64,000 nt of DNA from assembly GCF_002607735.1 (NCBI RefSeq), contig NZ_NBVR01000031.1:590262-654261 (forward strand). The letters run 5' to 3'. Made by a program: the position numbers and the translations under genes. Below are positions 1-11,693 of the stretch, in pieces. This stretch comes from Proteus alimentorum. Lineage in GTDB: Bacteria; Pseudomonadota; Gammaproteobacteria; Enterobacterales; Enterobacteriaceae. Position 1 is the stretch's first letter; each line of letters begins with the position of its first letter. The notes under the pieces were generated by a model. That model was not told where the DNA came from. It saw only the letters and a list, made by a program, of their open reading frames with translations, and searched no databases.

Positions 1-698
1 TGTTTTTATTTTCAATTTAACAACACATCTCAAAAAAACCACATTGCGCATAAAAACACAAAAATAAAATCATCAACAAATACTTTATTGAATTTTAATT
101 TCAATAATCATAAAAATATTAAAACAAAATTCCATTAAGCGGCAATTTAACATACAGTAGAATATTCTAATAATTCATTTTCTATCAGATCATATCTTTC
201 ATTATTAATACCATTAGCTTTATTAATTATCTAATAATAACTTTATTTATGGAAAATAATAAATTAACTTATTTCTTAATTTATTATTTCCACACTTATT
301 TAGTATTTGAATAAATATATTCATCATTAAACCTTTTTTATTTAGAGACACTGCATTCTTACTTTTTTTAATCAATATAATAATTTTATAATATATTGTG
401 AAATCACACACTTTGATATTTAATATCACAAAACGGAGACAATTAAACCGATAAAACCGTAACTTATCGACATGACAGTTAATGCTGTTATTTTGATTTT
501 AACTATTTACATTATTAATAGCTTCCTGTTATAACTGAAACCATCATCACAACATTATTCTTTCTCGCATAAATAGCCTTTAAATAACCTTTTGCTGTTA
601 TTTATTTTTACCCTATTTTATTCGCTAATTTAAAAAGAATCTAATTGTGATCTTATTACTTATTATTTTTATCACGATGATTATTATAGGTTGTTATT
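1..698. other. AT-rich spacer without a recognisable gene
   Basis: Very AT-rich sequence with homopolymeric A/T runs. The only open frame is a 60-codon lysine/isoleucine-rich frame on the minus strand that looks like chance. It contains the promoter side of the MFS gene that follows. I see no RNA gene, repeat or clear operator. Such composition would favour binding of H-NS-like proteins (inference). Confidence 0.6.
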
Positions 699-2072
699 AT
701 GACATCACAATCACACTCCACTCAGCCGTTGAGTCAACCTACGGCAAGACCATTGAACCGCAACGACTATAAAACGTTGGGTTTATCCTCACTAGGGGGA
801 ACTTTGGAGTTCTATGATTTCGTGATCTTCGTGTTCTTTACGAAAACATTGAGCCACTTGTTCTTTCCCGGTGATAACGCCTTTATTGCCCAAATGCAGA
901 CATTAGGGATTTTTGCTGCTGGTTATCTTGCTCGCCCTTTGGGTGGCATTATTATGGCACACTATGGAGATATTATTGGGCGTAAACGCATGTTTACCTT
1001 AAGTATCTTCTTAATGGCGGTACCAACATTAGTGATTGGTTTATTACCAACTTATGCCAGCATTGGGGTTGCAGCACCATTATTGTTGTTATTAATGCGC
1101 ATTATGCAAGGTGCTGCCATTGGTGGTGAAATGCCGGGTGCTTGGGTGTTTATCGCAGAGCACACGCCAAAACAACGTTATGGTTTGGGTGTAGGAACAT
1201 TAACTTCAGGTATTACAGGCGGTATTTTATTAGGTTCCATCGTTGCTATCATCGTTCAACGCAGTTATAGCGCCCAAGAAGTGAATGATTTCGCATGGCG
1301 TATTCCCTTTATCTTAGGGGGCGTATTTGGCTTAATCTCTGTTTACTTACGTCGCTTTTTACAAGAAACACCTATCTTTAAAGAGATGGCAGCGAAAAAA
1401 GCGTTAGCCCAAGAAATGCCCGTGGTTTCTGTTATTAAAAATCACAAGCAAGCGTGCTTAATTACAGCGGCATTAACATGGTCTTTATCAACGGCTATTG
1501 TTGTCACCATTTTGATGACACCCGGTGTCATTGTTGAAGGGATCTATAAAATTGATAGAACCACGTCATTAGAAGCGAATTGTGTTGCAACATTAACCTT
1601 AACCTTAGGTTGCATATTCTGGGGTTGGATTGGTGACAAATTAGGAACACGCGCGTCAATGACATTATCATGGGGTGGTTTGATTGTTACCGCATTCCAT
1701 TTCTATGGCAGTTTAGATGCAACAATGTCAGGTTTTCAGTTAGCGTTTAACTATGGTTTGATGGGCTTTTTTGTTGGGGCGATTGCTACTACGCCTATTG
1801 TTAGCACAAGAGCATTTCCACCATCAATTCGTTTTTCTGGCTTGTCTTTTGCTTACAATATGGCTTATGCCTTGTTCGGTGGATTAACACCCATGTTAAC
1901 AGGAATATGGTTAGAAAAAACCGCCATGGCAGGCGCCTATTATGTTGCAGGCGTATCATTATTAGCGATTGCAGTCGCTTTCTTACCTTTAGCTTATAAA
2001 GGGTGGACTGCGGTAACACCGAAAGTTAGAGAGAAAGAAGTGGCACTGCAGGTTGATAAAGTGATCGGCTAG
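699..2072 (+). CDS. MFS transporter, metabolite:H+ symporter (MHS) type
   Basis: 457-residue inner-membrane protein with about 12 hydrophobic segments. After a polar N-terminus (residues 1-25) it carries GTLEFYDF in the first membrane segment, typical of the MHS branch of the major facilitator superfamily (ProP, ShiA, YhjE relatives). The loop 2-3 signature GDIIGRKRMF lies near residue 90, and a second copy-like GDKLGTRASM is in the C-terminal half. RRFLQETPIF near residue 220 is the usual end of the N-terminal half. Family members import organic acids, osmolytes or shikimate with protons. The substrate here cannot be told from sequence. Single gene, followed by a strong terminator. Confidence 0.85.
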   Translation: MTSQSHSTQPLSQPTARPLNRNDYKTLGLSSLGGTLEFYDFVIFVFFTKTLSHLFFPGDNAFIAQMQTLGIFAAGYLARPLGGIIMAHYGDIIGRKRMFTLSIFLMAVPTLVIGLLPTYASIGVAAPLLLLLMRIMQGAAIGGEMPGAWVFIAEHTPKQRYGLGVGTLTSGITGGILLGSIVAIIVQRSYSAQEVNDFAWRIPFILGGVFGLISVYLRRFLQETPIFKEMAAKKALAQEMPVVSVIKNHKQACLITAALTWSLSTAIVVTILMTPGVIVEGIYKIDRTTSLEANCVATLTLTLGCIFWGWIGDKLGTRASMTLSWGGLIVTAFHFYGSLDATMSGFQLAFNYGLMGFFVGAIATTPIVSTRAFPPSIRFSGLSFAYNMAYALFGGLTPMLTGIWLEKTAMAGAYYVAGVSLLAIAVAFLPLAYKGWTAVTPKVREKEVALQVDKVIG

Positions 2073-2104
2073 GCTTTTACCAATATTGCCTCTCCCCTTA
2101 TACA

Positions 2105-2133
2105 TACCGCCCTTATTAAGGGCGGTATTTTTT
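2105..2133 (+). terminator. Rho-independent terminator of the MFS gene
   Basis: Stem of 10 bp, TACCGCCCTT with AAGGGCGGTA, loop ATT, followed by six T residues, 32 bases after the stop codon. Confidence 0.9.
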
Positions 2134-2158
2134 ATGCTGAATTTTATGGCAATAAAGA

Positions 2159-2191
2159 CAAAAAAGGATACCTGATGGCATCCTTTTTTTT
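2159..2191. terminator. Bidirectional terminator between the MFS gene and dtpA
   Basis: A-run, AAAAAGGAT, an inner CC/GG pairing, ATCC and a T-run of eight. The A-run and T-run on opposite sides let it work for dtpA, which ends at 2219 on the minus strand, and as a second stop for the MFS gene. Confidence 0.75.
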
Positions 2192-2218
2192 CTTAACATT
2201 TTGTTTTAATGGCACAAA

Positions 2219-3685
2219 TTACTGTGTCATTTTACTTAACATAGGTGCAGTGATCAGCATTAGAATTGCGATAACACCTGTTACAATACCGATTTGTAAG
2301 AATACACTGCTGTAAATTTCTAATGAAGCGTGAGCACTTTGTACATCTTCTGGTACTGCCATTAAACTCGCAACTTTACCTGCAATAATTGCAGCAGCTG
2401 CCGAAGTTAAGAACCAAGCGCCCATAATAAAGCCCATTAAACGCTGTGGTACAAGTTGAGCAACCATTGCAAGACCGAGTCCTGAAATCATTAACTCACC
2501 AATACTTTGGAAACCATAACTTGCGACTAACCACCATGAAGACACAATACCTGCTTCATTTGCCATGCTTGCACCCAGTGGTAGCACTAAAAATGCGGTC
2601 GCACTTAAAAACATCCCCACAGTGAACTTATATGGCATTGGCAGTTTATCACCCATAAAGTTATATACAGCCGCTAATAGTGGGCTTGCTAACATGATCC
2701 AGAATGGATTAAGTGACTGGAATTGCTCAGGTTGAACACTGAAACCTAAAATAGAATGCTCAACGTTATGGATTGCGAAGAAGTTTAAAGATGTTGGCAT
2801 TTGATCGTAAAGAACGAAAAAGACCACCGCTTCAACCATCAGTAAGAATGCCACAATCATCTTGCGACGTGCCACACCTTTCATCATAAAGGTTTCACGC
2901 GCAAAAATCAGGATGATCCCTAATGAGATGACAGCTAAAGACCAACTAGCCACTTCATTATTATGTAACAGCCAAGTCGATACTGCGGTTAAAGCAACGA
3001 TACCCACCAGCGTTAATAATAATTTTGAATAATTAAGCGGTTCAAAATCAGGTCTAGAACCTTTATCTTTGATCCAACCACGGCAAACCATAAAGTTTGC
3101 TAAGGTGATCAGCATACCCACAACGCTTAATGCAAACGCAACATCCCAGCCATAATTAGCCGCTAACCATGGTGTTGCCAACATAGATAAAAATGAACCT
3201 ACGTTGATAGACATATAGTACATCGTAAATGCACCGTCTAATTGCGGATCGTCTTTCTCATAGCAAGTTGCTAATAATGATGATGGGTTAGCTTTAAATA
3301 AACCATTACCTACTGCAATCGTTGCAAGTCCCCAATAAATCACATCTTTATCGTGATCAGAGAATGCCACCATCGCATAACCAATTGCCAGTACGATTGC
3401 CCCAAGAATAATAACCCTTTTAGTACCAAGGACTTTATCCCCAAGCCATCCACCGATAGCAACAAAGCCATAAACTAATGCGGTAAATGCAGCAAAAACA
3501 GTGATAGCTTCTGCTTCACCCATGCCCAGCATTTTAACCAAGTAAACGGCCATGATCCCTTGCAGACCGTAATAGCCGAAACGTTCCCATAATTCGATTG
3601 AGAAGATGAGATAAAACGCACGAGGCTGTTTAAATGCATTCAGGCTCGGTTTTTGTCCATCGTCAGGTGTGTTTGCAGTTGACAC
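2219..3685 (-). CDS. dtpA: Di-/tripeptide:proton symporter DtpA (POT/PTR family)
   Basis: 488-residue inner-membrane transporter with about 14 hydrophobic segments, close in length to E. coli DtpA (TppB, 500 aa). The POT hallmark [10 protein letters not shown] is in membrane segment 1 (about residues 31-40). The conserved [17 protein letters not shown] segment is near residue 126, and [13 protein letters not shown] follows near residue 152. It takes up di- and tripeptides with protons. Distinguishing DtpA from DtpB relies on my memory of the K-12 proteins; overall resemblance is best to DtpA. Transcribed alone, divergent from mdtABC across a 560-bp spacer. Confidence 0.88.
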   Translation of the reverse strand: MSTANTPDDGQKPSLNAFKQPRAFYLIFSIELWERFGYYGLQGIMAVYLVKMLGMGEAEAITVFAAFTALVYGFVAIGGWLGDKVLGTKRVIILGAIVLAIGYAMVAFSDHDKDVIYWGLATIAVGNGLFKANPSSLLATCYEKDDPQLDGAFTMYYMSINVGSFLSMLATPWLAANYGWDVAFALSVVGMLITLANFMVCRGWIKDKGSRPDFEPLNYSKLLLTLVGIVALTAVSTWLLHNNEVASWSLAVISLGIILIFARETFMMKGVARRKMIVAFLLMVEAVVFFVLYDQMPTSLNFFAIHNVEHSILGFSVQPEQFQSLNPFWIMLASPLLAAVYNFMGDKLPMPYKFTVGMFLSATAFLVLPLGASMANEAGIVSSWWLVASYGFQSIGELMISGLGLAMVAQLVPQRLMGFIMGAWFLTSAAAAIIAGKVASLMAVPEDVQSAHASLEIYSSVFLQIGIVTGVIAILMLITAPMLSKMTQ

Positions 3686-4246
3686 TAAAAACCTCTAATT
3701 ATTTTATTACGCCTTTATACTTAGGCTAATTTTTACAAAAATTTCGTTATTCAAGACAGAGTTAAAGCTCGGTGAATTTCATACTGGATTGTTATTCTTT
3801 GAAAAGAGTTCAACGCAGAGAAAAACAAGGATGGCATTCTATCACTGGAAAGCATAATTATCTAAGAATTATAACTAACTATTGCGTTTTATCATAGTTA
3901 CAGCCATTTGTACAAAATAGTTATGCGATTAAAAAAACATCAAACAAAATAACTCACTGATAATCAATAAATTATTTTACACTTAATTATCTCTATATAA
4001 ACAATTAAGCTACGCTACTGCTTATCGCTAATTTGCTGAATTATCACTTATTGAATAACAACGATAAAATAATGCCAGTAGCAATTTGTTTTAATTGATT
4101 AAAATAACGCCAATAAAACACATTCCTTGACTTAATTTCCATATTTCCTCCATTTTTAACTGTGAAGAAACAGGTAGAATGTCAGCATTCCAGATTTTCA
4201 TTTCAGTATTTCTGATTAGCTAGTTGCCAGTGAGATCACAAAAGTA
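3686..4246. other. Divergent dtpA / mdtA intergenic region
   Basis: 561 bp AT-rich spacer that must carry the dtpA promoter (minus strand) and the mdtA promoter (plus strand). Apart from the candidate BaeR box at 4143-4160 I recognise no further site. No open frame of note. Confidence 0.6.
4143..4160 (+). promoter_or_regulatory. Candidate BaeR box upstream of mdtA
   Basis: ATTTCCTCCATTTTTAAC matches 13 of 18 positions of the E. coli BaeR consensus TTTTTCTCCATDATTGGC as I recall it, including the TCCAT core. It lies 87 bp before the mdtA start, the expected place for autoregulation of mdtABC-baeSR by its own two-component system. Binding is inferred. Confidence 0.45.
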
Positions 4247-5482
4247 ATGAATAAAAATAAAAATGCTAAAAAAAGAGTTTCTCTCATTATCGCTTTAATC
4301 GTCGTAATCGCAGGGGGTTACGCCTATTGGCAATTTAATGCAGCAAAAACAACGTTGCCTGAAAATAAAGAGGCTCAAGCAACAAACTCACAAAATCGAG
4401 GTACATCAGGATCTCGTCGCCCTCCTTTACCGCCTGTTCAAGTTGCAACATCAACACAAGAAGATGTTCCTCAATTTTTATCTGCTTTAGGCACGGTAAA
4501 AGCCACTAACAGTGTAACCGTCACTAGCCGTGTTGAAGGCCAATTAATGGCGTTACATTTCACGGAAGGACAACACGTTCAAAAAGGCGATTTATTAGCT
4601 GAAATTGACTCTCGCCCATTTGAGGTTCAATTAGCCCAAGCCAAAGGACAACTTGCAAAAGATCAGGCGACATTAGCTAATGCACGTCTTGATTTAGCAC
4701 GTTATCAGAAATTAGCGAAAACTAATTTAGTCTCACAACAAGAGCTCGATAATCAGCAAGCGTTAGTCAAACAATCTGAAGCCAGCATTCGTATTGATGA
4801 AGCCACTATCAGTAATGCACAACTACAACTCACTTATAGCAAAATCACGGCACCTATTTCCGGTCAAGTGGGTTTAAAACAAGTTGATGTTGGGAATTAT
4901 ATCTCTGGGGGGTCATCTACGCCTATTGTCGTTATCAATCAAATGGATCCTGTTGATGTGCTTTTTACCTTGCCAGAACAAGATCTCGCGAATGTTATTC
5001 AAGCACGTAAAAATAATGCAGATTTACCCGTCATCGCATTAGATAGAAATAATCAATTTGAATTAGCTAAAGGAAAATTATTTAGTGTTGATAACCAAAT
5101 TGATGCAACAACGGGCACCATTAAATTAAAAGCACGCTTCCCTCAGCAAGAGACCACATTATTTCCTAACCAATTTGTCAATGTCCGTCTTTATGTCACC
5201 ACATTAGAAAAAGCCGTTGTTATTCCTAATGCTGCTCTGCAAATGGGTAATGAAGGTCATTTTGTTTGGGTGGTGGATAGCGAAAATAAAGTGAGTAAAT
5301 TACGTGTTGAAGTGGCATTACAAAATGCAGAGAAGGTCGTCATAGCGTCTGGTTTATCGACAGATCAGCGCGTTGTCACTGATGGTGTGGATAGATTAAC
5401 ACCGGGTGCAAAAGTCGATATCGTGACACCAACGGCGCCAAAGACGAAAGAAAATAACCGTGTTGTTGCGGAGAAAGCGTAA
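4247..5482 (+). CDS. mdtA: Multidrug efflux periplasmic adaptor MdtA
   Basis: 411 residues (E. coli MdtA 415). A membrane anchor at residues 8-30 is followed by a Pro-rich linker ([11 protein letters not shown]), a lipoyl-like half with [11 protein letters not shown] and [26 protein letters not shown], an alpha-helical hairpin at about 125-190, and a beta-barrel region ([15 protein letters not shown] end). Membrane fusion protein that links the MdtBC pump to an outer-membrane channel, normally TolC. Its stop overlaps the mdtB start (TAATG), so the two are translationally coupled. Confidence 0.93.
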   Translation: MNKNKNAKKRVSLIIALIVVIAGGYAYWQFNAAKTTLPENKEAQATNSQNRGTSGSRRPPLPPVQVATSTQEDVPQFLSALGTVKATNSVTVTSRVEGQLMALHFTEGQHVQKGDLLAEIDSRPFEVQLAQAKGQLAKDQATLANARLDLARYQKLAKTNLVSQQELDNQQALVKQSEASIRIDEATISNAQLQLTYSKITAPISGQVGLKQVDVGNYISGGSSTPIVVINQMDPVDVLFTLPEQDLANVIQARKNNADLPVIALDRNNQFELAKGKLFSVDNQIDATTGTIKLKARFPQQETTLFPNQFVNVRLYVTTLEKAVVIPNAALQMGNEGHFVWVVDSENKVSKLRVEVALQNAEKVVIASGLSTDQRVVTDGVDRLTPGAKVDIVTPTAPKTKENNRVVAEKA

Positions 5483-8400
5483 TGACCGAAAAAACACACG
5501 GTACCGGTGGGGGACCCTCTCGCTTATTTATTCTGCGCCCTGTTGCAACCACCCTTTTTATGGTCGCCATACTCTTAGCCGGAATTGTCGGCTATCGTAT
5601 GCTACCCGTCTCTGCGTTACCTGAAGTTGATTATCCCACTATTCAGGTCGTTACTCTCTATCCCGGAGCGAGCCCTGATGTCATGACATCAGCGGTTACC
5701 GCGCCTTTAGAGCGCCAATTTGGGCAGATGTCTGGATTAAAACAGATGTCGTCACAAAGCTCGGGAGGGGCATCGGTGATCACACTGATGTTCCAATTAA
5801 CATTACCCTTAGATGTTGCAGAGCAAGAGGTACAGGCTGCGATAAATGCGGCTACGAATCTGTTACCCTCCGATTTACCTTATCCGCCGATTTACAGCAA
5901 AGTCAATCCGGCTGATCCACCTATTTTAACCTTAGCGGTTACTAGCTCCGCATTACCGATGACACAATTGCAAGATATGGTTGAAACCCGTATTTCGCAA
6001 AAAATTTCACAAGTTAATGGCGTCGGTTTAGTCGCTTTAGCGGGTGGTCAGCGCCCTGCGGTTAGAGTCAAACTCAATGCGCAAGCCGCAGCATCTTACG
6101 GTTTAGATAGCGAAAAAATTCGTGTAGCCATCAATAATGCGAACGTTAACTCAGCGAAAGGGAGTCTTGATGGGCCAACCCGTTCTGTGACGTTATCTGC
6201 TAATGATCAGATGAAATCATTAGAAGATTACCGTCAGTTAATCGTTACTTATAAAAATGGCGCGCCTATTCGTCTATCTGATATCGCGACCATTGAACAA
6301 GCACCTGAAAACAACCAATTAGGTGCATGGGCGAATAATGAGCAAGCGATTATTATTAATGTTCAACGACAACCTGGCGTTAACGTCATTGATACCACTG
6401 ATAATATTCGTAATTTATTGCCTGATTTAGTCTCTAATTTACCAAAATCCGTTAATGTTGAGATCTTAACAGACAGAACCACAACCATTCGCGCTTCAGT
6501 TAAAGATGTGCAATTTGAGCTTGGTTTAGCTATCGCCCTTGTGGTGATGGTCATTTATCTCTTTTTACGTAATGGTGTCGCAACCTTAATCCCAAGTATT
6601 GCCGTACCGCTTTCATTAGTGGGTACGTTTGCCGTGATGTATTTTTGTGGATTTTCTGTCAACAACCTGACCTTAATGGCATTAACCATTGCCACGGGCT
6701 TTGTTGTCGATGACGCCATTGTTGTGATTGAAAATATCTCCCGTTACCTTGAACGTGGTGATAAACCGTTAACAGCCGCCTTAAAAGGGGCTGGTGAAAT
6801 TGGTTTTACCATTATTTCGCTTACCTTCTCTCTTATTGCCGTACTGATCCCTCTGTTATTTATGGGGGATATTGTTGGCCGCTTATTTAGAGAGTTTGCA
6901 ATCACCCTTGCTGTCGCCATTCTAATCTCTGCGGTGGTTTCGCTCACATTAACGCCAATGATGTGTGCTCGATTGCTAAAGCCTGAAAATGAAATCAAAC
7001 ACAACCGTTTTGAAATGGCGTGCGAGCGTTTCTTTGAAAGAATGATTGCCGTGTATGCAGTTTGGCTCAAACGTGTTTTAAACCATCAATGGATAACCCT
7101 TGGCGTAGCACTTAGTACATTGGTGCTCACTGTATTGCTATATATGTTTATTCCTAAAGGCTTCTTCCCATTACAAGATAACGGGCTATTGCAAGGAACC
7201 ATTGAAACCTCACAATCTATTTCTTATCAAGCAATGGTAGAAAAACAGCAGCAAGTCGTTGATAAATTAATTGATGATCCGGCTATTGATAATATTGCTA
7301 GTTTTGTCGGTATTGATGGAAGCAACGCAACACTCAATACGGGACGATTACAAATCACGTTAAAACCCCTCGATCAGCGTGATGATAGGATAGATGTGAT
7401 TATTCCTCGTTTACAAGAACGTATCGCTTCTATTTCAGGCATGACGCTCTATCTGCAACCAACTCAAGATTTAACGATTGATACGCAAGTTTCTCGTACT
7501 CAGTATCAATTTACGCTACAAGCAACATCATTGGATGAATTGGCTTATTGGGTGCCTAAGCTCTCTCAAGCACTAAAAGACAGTCCTGAATTAATGGATA
7601 TCAGCAGTGATTGGCAAGATGGCGGCATGATGGCGTATATCAAAGTGGATAGAGACTCAGCAAGCCGTTTAGGTATTTCAATGAGTGAAATTGATAACGC
7701 ACTTTATAATGCGTTTGGTCAGCGTTTAATTTCAACTATCTACACTCAAGCTAATCAGTATCGCGTGGTATTAGAACAAGATATTCGTAATGGAGATGGA
7801 TTGCAGGCACTTTCAGCCGTGCATTTAACAGGTAACGATGGTGCGATGGTGCCTTTATTATCGATTGCATCCGTAGAGCAACGCTTAGCGCCACTTTCTA
7901 TTAATCATCAAGAGCAATTCCCTTCAGCAACATTCTCATTTAATGTCGCTGAACAATCCTCTCTTGAAGACGCGGTGAAAGCAGTGAAATTGGCTGAAGA
8001 GCAAATTTCTATGCCAAGAGATATTACCACGCAATTCCAAGGGGCGACCTTGGCATTTGAAAGTGCGCTTTCAAGTACTTTGTGGCTGATTATCGCGGCA
8101 ATTGTCGCAATGTATATTGTATTAGGTGTGTTATATGAGAGTTTTATTCACCCTATTACGATTTTATCGACACTACCAACAGCAGGTGTCGGCGCATTAT
8201 TGGCTTTAATAGCCGCAGGCAATGAACTTGATATTATTGCGATTATTGGGATCATCTTGCTTATCGGGATCGTAAAGAAAAATGCGATCATGATGATAGA
8301 CTTCGCCCTTGCCGCTGAACGAGAACAAGGTTTAACACCTTACGAAGCTATTTATCAAGCGTGTTTATTACGTTTCCGCCCAATCTTAATGACCACAATG

Positions 8401-8613
8401 GCGGCGCTATTAGGTGCTTTGCCTTTAATGTTAAGTACCGGTGTAGGGGCAGAATTACGTCAGCCATTAGGGGTTTGTATGGTTGGGGGCTTAATTATGA
8501 GCCAAATCTTAACCCTATTTACAACACCAGTGATTTATCTGTTATTTGATAAATTATCGCTCTATATCAACCGTAATAAACACGTTGAGAATAATAACGG
8601 GGCTGTATCATGA
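5482..8613 (+). CDS. mdtB: RND multidrug efflux pump subunit MdtB
   Basis: 1043 residues, 12 membrane segments with two large periplasmic loops, typical of HAE1 RND pumps. [14 protein letters not shown] marks the N-terminal helix. The proton-relay aspartates are visible in [13 protein letters not shown] (D410, D411). [12 protein letters not shown] and [14 protein letters not shown] are in the C-terminal half. In E. coli, MdtB and MdtC form a heterotrimer (B2C) that exports bile salts, novobiocin and other drugs. The stop overlaps the mdtC start (ATGA), consistent with fixed stoichiometry. Confidence 0.95.
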   Translation: MTEKTHGTGGGPSRLFILRPVATTLFMVAILLAGIVGYRMLPVSALPEVDYPTIQVVTLYPGASPDVMTSAVTAPLERQFGQMSGLKQMSSQSSGGASVITLMFQLTLPLDVAEQEVQAAINAATNLLPSDLPYPPIYSKVNPADPPILTLAVTSSALPMTQLQDMVETRISQKISQVNGVGLVALAGGQRPAVRVKLNAQAAASYGLDSEKIRVAINNANVNSAKGSLDGPTRSVTLSANDQMKSLEDYRQLIVTYKNGAPIRLSDIATIEQAPENNQLGAWANNEQAIIINVQRQPGVNVIDTTDNIRNLLPDLVSNLPKSVNVEILTDRTTTIRASVKDVQFELGLAIALVVMVIYLFLRNGVATLIPSIAVPLSLVGTFAVMYFCGFSVNNLTLMALTIATGFVVDDAIVVIENISRYLERGDKPLTAALKGAGEIGFTIISLTFSLIAVLIPLLFMGDIVGRLFREFAITLAVAILISAVVSLTLTPMMCARLLKPENEIKHNRFEMACERFFERMIAVYAVWLKRVLNHQWITLGVALSTLVLTVLLYMFIPKGFFPLQDNGLLQGTIETSQSISYQAMVEKQQQVVDKLIDDPAIDNIASFVGIDGSNATLNTGRLQITLKPLDQRDDRIDVIIPRLQERIASISGMTLYLQPTQDLTIDTQVSRTQYQFTLQATSLDELAYWVPKLSQALKDSPELMDISSDWQDGGMMAYIKVDRDSASRLGISMSEIDNALYNAFGQRLISTIYTQANQYRVVLEQDIRNGDGLQALSAVHLTGNDGAMVPLLSIASVEQRLAPLSINHQEQFPSATFSFNVAEQSSLEDAVKAVKLAEEQISMPRDITTQFQGATLAFESALSSTLWLIIAAIVAMYIVLGVLYESFIHPITILSTLPTAGVGALLALIAAGNELDIIAIIGIILLIGIVKKNAIMMIDFALAAEREQGLTPYEAIYQACLLRFRPILMTTMAALLGALPLMLSTGVGAELRQPLGVCMVGGLIMSQILTLFTTPVIYLLFDKLSLYINRNKHVENNNGAVS

Positions 8614-11600
8614 AGTGCTTTGCCCTCTTTATTCAACGACCCGTAGCAACTACCTTGCTCAGTTTAGCGATTTCACTTTGCGGTGTATTAGGCTTTATGT
8701 TACTTCCTGTGGCACCTTTGCCACAGGTGGATTATCCCGTTATTAATATCTCTGCCTCATTACCGGGGGCATCACCTGAAACAATGGCATCCTCTGTTGC
8801 TACACCGCTTGAGCGCTCTTTAGGGCGAATTGCGGGTATTGATGAAATGACATCAAGCAGTTCGCTTGGAAGTACCAACATTACGCTGGTGTTCGATTTA
8901 AACAAAGATATCAATACAGCCGCTCGAGATGTACAAGCAGCGTTAAATGCTTCACAAAGCTTATTACCATCAGGTATGCCAAGCCGCCCACGTTATTATA
9001 AATCGAATCCTTCAGATGCACCGATTATGATCTTAACGCTCACCTCTGATACCCAAAATACAGGGGAGCTTTACGATCTCGCGTCAACAAGATTGGCACA
9101 AAAAATCTCGCAGATTGAAGGGGTCAGTGAAGTTTCTGTTGGTGGTGGCTCCTTGCCAGCGATACGTGTCGCCCTCAATCCCGATGCGTTATTTAACCAA
9201 AATGTCAGTCTCGATGATGTCAGAAAAGCGATTAATCAAGCAAATGTGCGCCGACCTCAAGGCTTTGTAAATAATGATGAGGGCCGTTGGCAAATCCAAA
9301 CTAACGATGAACTCAGTAAAGCGTCTGAATATCGCCCTGTGATTGTGCATTACAATCAAGATGCTGTTGTACGTTTAAGCGATGTAGCACAAGTTACTGA
9401 CTCAGTACAAAATTCACGAGCCGCAGGAATGAGTGGTGGAGAGCCTGCTATTTTGCTGGTTATTCGTCGTGAAGCGGGTGCCAATATCATTGAAACCGTC
9501 AATCGTATTCGTGATGAACTTCCTGAATTGCGTGAGCTTATTCCTGCCAGTGTTGATTTAAAAGTAGCACAAGATAGAACACCCACTATTCGCGCATCAT
9601 TAGCGGAAGTTGAACGCGCGTTAGCCATTGCTGTGGCGTTAGTGATTTTAGTTGTGTTTTTATTTTTACGCTCAGGTCGTGCCACGCTGATCCCTGCTGT
9701 TGCTGTACCCGTTTCATTAATTGGTACTTTTTCAGCGATGTACCTCTGTGGTTTCAGTTTAAATAACCTTTCATTAATGGCATTAACTGTGGCTACGGGC
9801 TTTGTGGTTGATGATGCCATTGTGGTGCTTGAAAATATTTCTCGCCATATTGAGAATGGTTTAAAACCCAAAGATGCCGCCTTGAAAGGGGTTGGTGAAG
9901 TGGGTTTTACTGTTCTTTCGATGAGTATTTCTCTTGTTGCCGTTTTTATTCCATTACTGTTAATGGATGGTCTGGTCGGGCGATTATTTAAAGAATTTGC
10001 CATCACCTTAACAACCGCTATTGCTATCTCGTTATTTGTTTCTCTAACGCTAACACCCATGATGTGTGCGCATTTACTAAAAGGAATGAAACCTAAAGCA
10101 CAATCGCATTTACGCGGTTTTGGTAAGTTACTTTTTCGCGCCCAGCAAGGTTACAGCGTCACATTGCAAGCCGCATTGCGCCATCGACGCTGGGTTATGG
10201 CTATTTTTCTCGCCACTTTGGGCTTAAATGCTTATTTATATATCAGTGCGCCAAAAACGTTTTTCCCCGACCAAGATACGGGCCGTTTAATGGGGTTTGT
10301 GCGTGCTGATCAAAGTATTTCATTCCAATCGATGAAAGAAAAAATGACCCGTTTTATGCAAGAAATTAATGCTGATAAAGACGTTGATAGCGTAACAGGT
10401 TTTACTGGCGGAGGACGTATTAACAGTGGATTTATGTTTATCTCCCTCAATCCGCTGTCAGAACGTACCGACAGTGCAAATCAAGTGATTAATCGCCTTC
10501 GGACAAAATTAGCCAATGAACCCGGTGCCAACCTCTTTTTAATGCCAGTGCAAGACGTTAGAGCGGGTGGACGCCAAGCGAATGCCAGTTATCAATTTAC
10601 CTTATTAGCTGATGATTTAAGCGAGTTGCGGAAATGGGAACCTATTGTCCGTAAAGCTTTAGGTCAACTGCCTCAGCTTGTAGACGTTAACTCTGATAAA
10701 GAAGATAAAGGCGCCGAAATGGCACTGACTTACGATCGCGATACCATGTCACAATTAGGTATTAATGTCAGTGATGCCAATAATCTGCTAAACAATGCTT
10801 TTGGTCAGCGTCAGATCTCCACCATTTATGCGCCGTTAAATCAGTATAAAGTGGTCATGGAAGTCTCGGAGCAATATACTCAAGATGTTTCTGCGTTAGA
10901 TAAAATGTATGTCGTCAATAATCAAGGTGAACGTATCCCATTATCCGCATTTGCAAGTTGGTATCCCGCTAATGCACCATTAAGTGTTAATCACCAAGGA
11001 TTATCTGCCTCTTCAACCATTGCCTTTAATATCCCCGAAGGCTATACATTAGCTGATGCCATTAATGCTATTGAGCGTACAATGACGGAGTTGGGTGTTC
11101 CTAACACCGTAAGAGGCACCTTTGCAGGTACCGCACAGATCTTCCAAGAAACCATTAAGTCACAGCTCATTCTTATTTTAGCAGCCATTGTGACGGTTTA
11201 TTTGGTCTTAGGGGTATTGTATGAGAGTTATATTCATCCGCTGACTATCTTATCTACCCTTCCTTCTGCGGGTGTAGGTGCCCTATTAGCATTACAGCTT
11301 TTTAATACACCTTTTAGTCTGATTGCGCTTATTGGCATTATGTTGCTGATTGGTATTGTGAAGAAAAACGCCATTATTATGGTGGATTTTGCAATTACAG
11401 CACAGCGTGAAGGCAAGTTGTCAGCTAAAGAGGCGATTATTCAAGCCAGCCTGTTGCGTTTTCGTCCTATTATTATGACAACCCTCGCCGCTTTATTTGG
11501 CGCGTTACCATTGATGCTAGGTAGCGGAGATGGTGCTGAATTAAGACAACCCTTAGGAATAACAATTGTAGGGGGTTTATTGATGAGCCAACTACTGACT

Positions 11601-11693
11601 CTTTATACAACCCCTGTTATTTATCTATTTTTTGATGGATTACGTGAACGTTGGCAACAACGACGTATCAGCAAAAAAGAGGCAAATGCATGA
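8610..11693 (+). CDS. mdtC: RND multidrug efflux pump subunit MdtC
   Basis: 1027 residues, paralogous to MdtB. Membrane segment 4 has [13 protein letters not shown] (D401, D402); [12 protein letters not shown] and [14 protein letters not shown] are conserved near the C-terminus. It partners MdtB in the heteromultimeric pump. The gene overlaps mdtB by 4 bp at its start and baeS by 4 bp (ATGA) at its end. In E. coli a fourth gene, mdtD (MFS), sits between mdtC and baeS. Here it is absent and mdtC is fused directly into the two-component genes. Confidence 0.95.
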   Translation: MKCFALFIQRPVATTLLSLAISLCGVLGFMLLPVAPLPQVDYPVINISASLPGASPETMASSVATPLERSLGRIAGIDEMTSSSSLGSTNITLVFDLNKDINTAARDVQAALNASQSLLPSGMPSRPRYYKSNPSDAPIMILTLTSDTQNTGELYDLASTRLAQKISQIEGVSEVSVGGGSLPAIRVALNPDALFNQNVSLDDVRKAINQANVRRPQGFVNNDEGRWQIQTNDELSKASEYRPVIVHYNQDAVVRLSDVAQVTDSVQNSRAAGMSGGEPAILLVIRREAGANIIETVNRIRDELPELRELIPASVDLKVAQDRTPTIRASLAEVERALAIAVALVILVVFLFLRSGRATLIPAVAVPVSLIGTFSAMYLCGFSLNNLSLMALTVATGFVVDDAIVVLENISRHIENGLKPKDAALKGVGEVGFTVLSMSISLVAVFIPLLLMDGLVGRLFKEFAITLTTAIAISLFVSLTLTPMMCAHLLKGMKPKAQSHLRGFGKLLFRAQQGYSVTLQAALRHRRWVMAIFLATLGLNAYLYISAPKTFFPDQDTGRLMGFVRADQSISFQSMKEKMTRFMQEINADKDVDSVTGFTGGGRINSGFMFISLNPLSERTDSANQVINRLRTKLANEPGANLFLMPVQDVRAGGRQANASYQFTLLADDLSELRKWEPIVRKALGQLPQLVDVNSDKEDKGAEMALTYDRDTMSQLGINVSDANNLLNNAFGQRQISTIYAPLNQYKVVMEVSEQYTQDVSALDKMYVVNNQGERIPLSAFASWYPANAPLSVNHQGLSASSTIAFNIPEGYTLADAINAIERTMTELGVPNTVRGTFAGTAQIFQETIKSQLILILAAIVTVYLVLGVLYESYIHPLTILSTLPSAGVGALLALQLFNTPFSLIALIGIMLLIGIVKKNAIIMVDFAITAQREGKLSAKEAIIQASLLRFRPIIMTTLAALFGALPLMLGSGDGAELRQPLGITIVGGLLMSQLLTLYTTPVIYLFFDGLRERWQQRRISKKEANA

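Noticed and set aside
247..429. 60-codon open frame at the left end
   Set aside because: Same reasons: low complexity, no ribosome site, no recognisable features.
9356..10060. 234-codon open frame antisense to mdtC
   Set aside because: Shadow of the mdtC codon pattern on the other strand; composition (Ser, Thr, Lys, Asn rich) and lack of a ribosome site speak against a gene.
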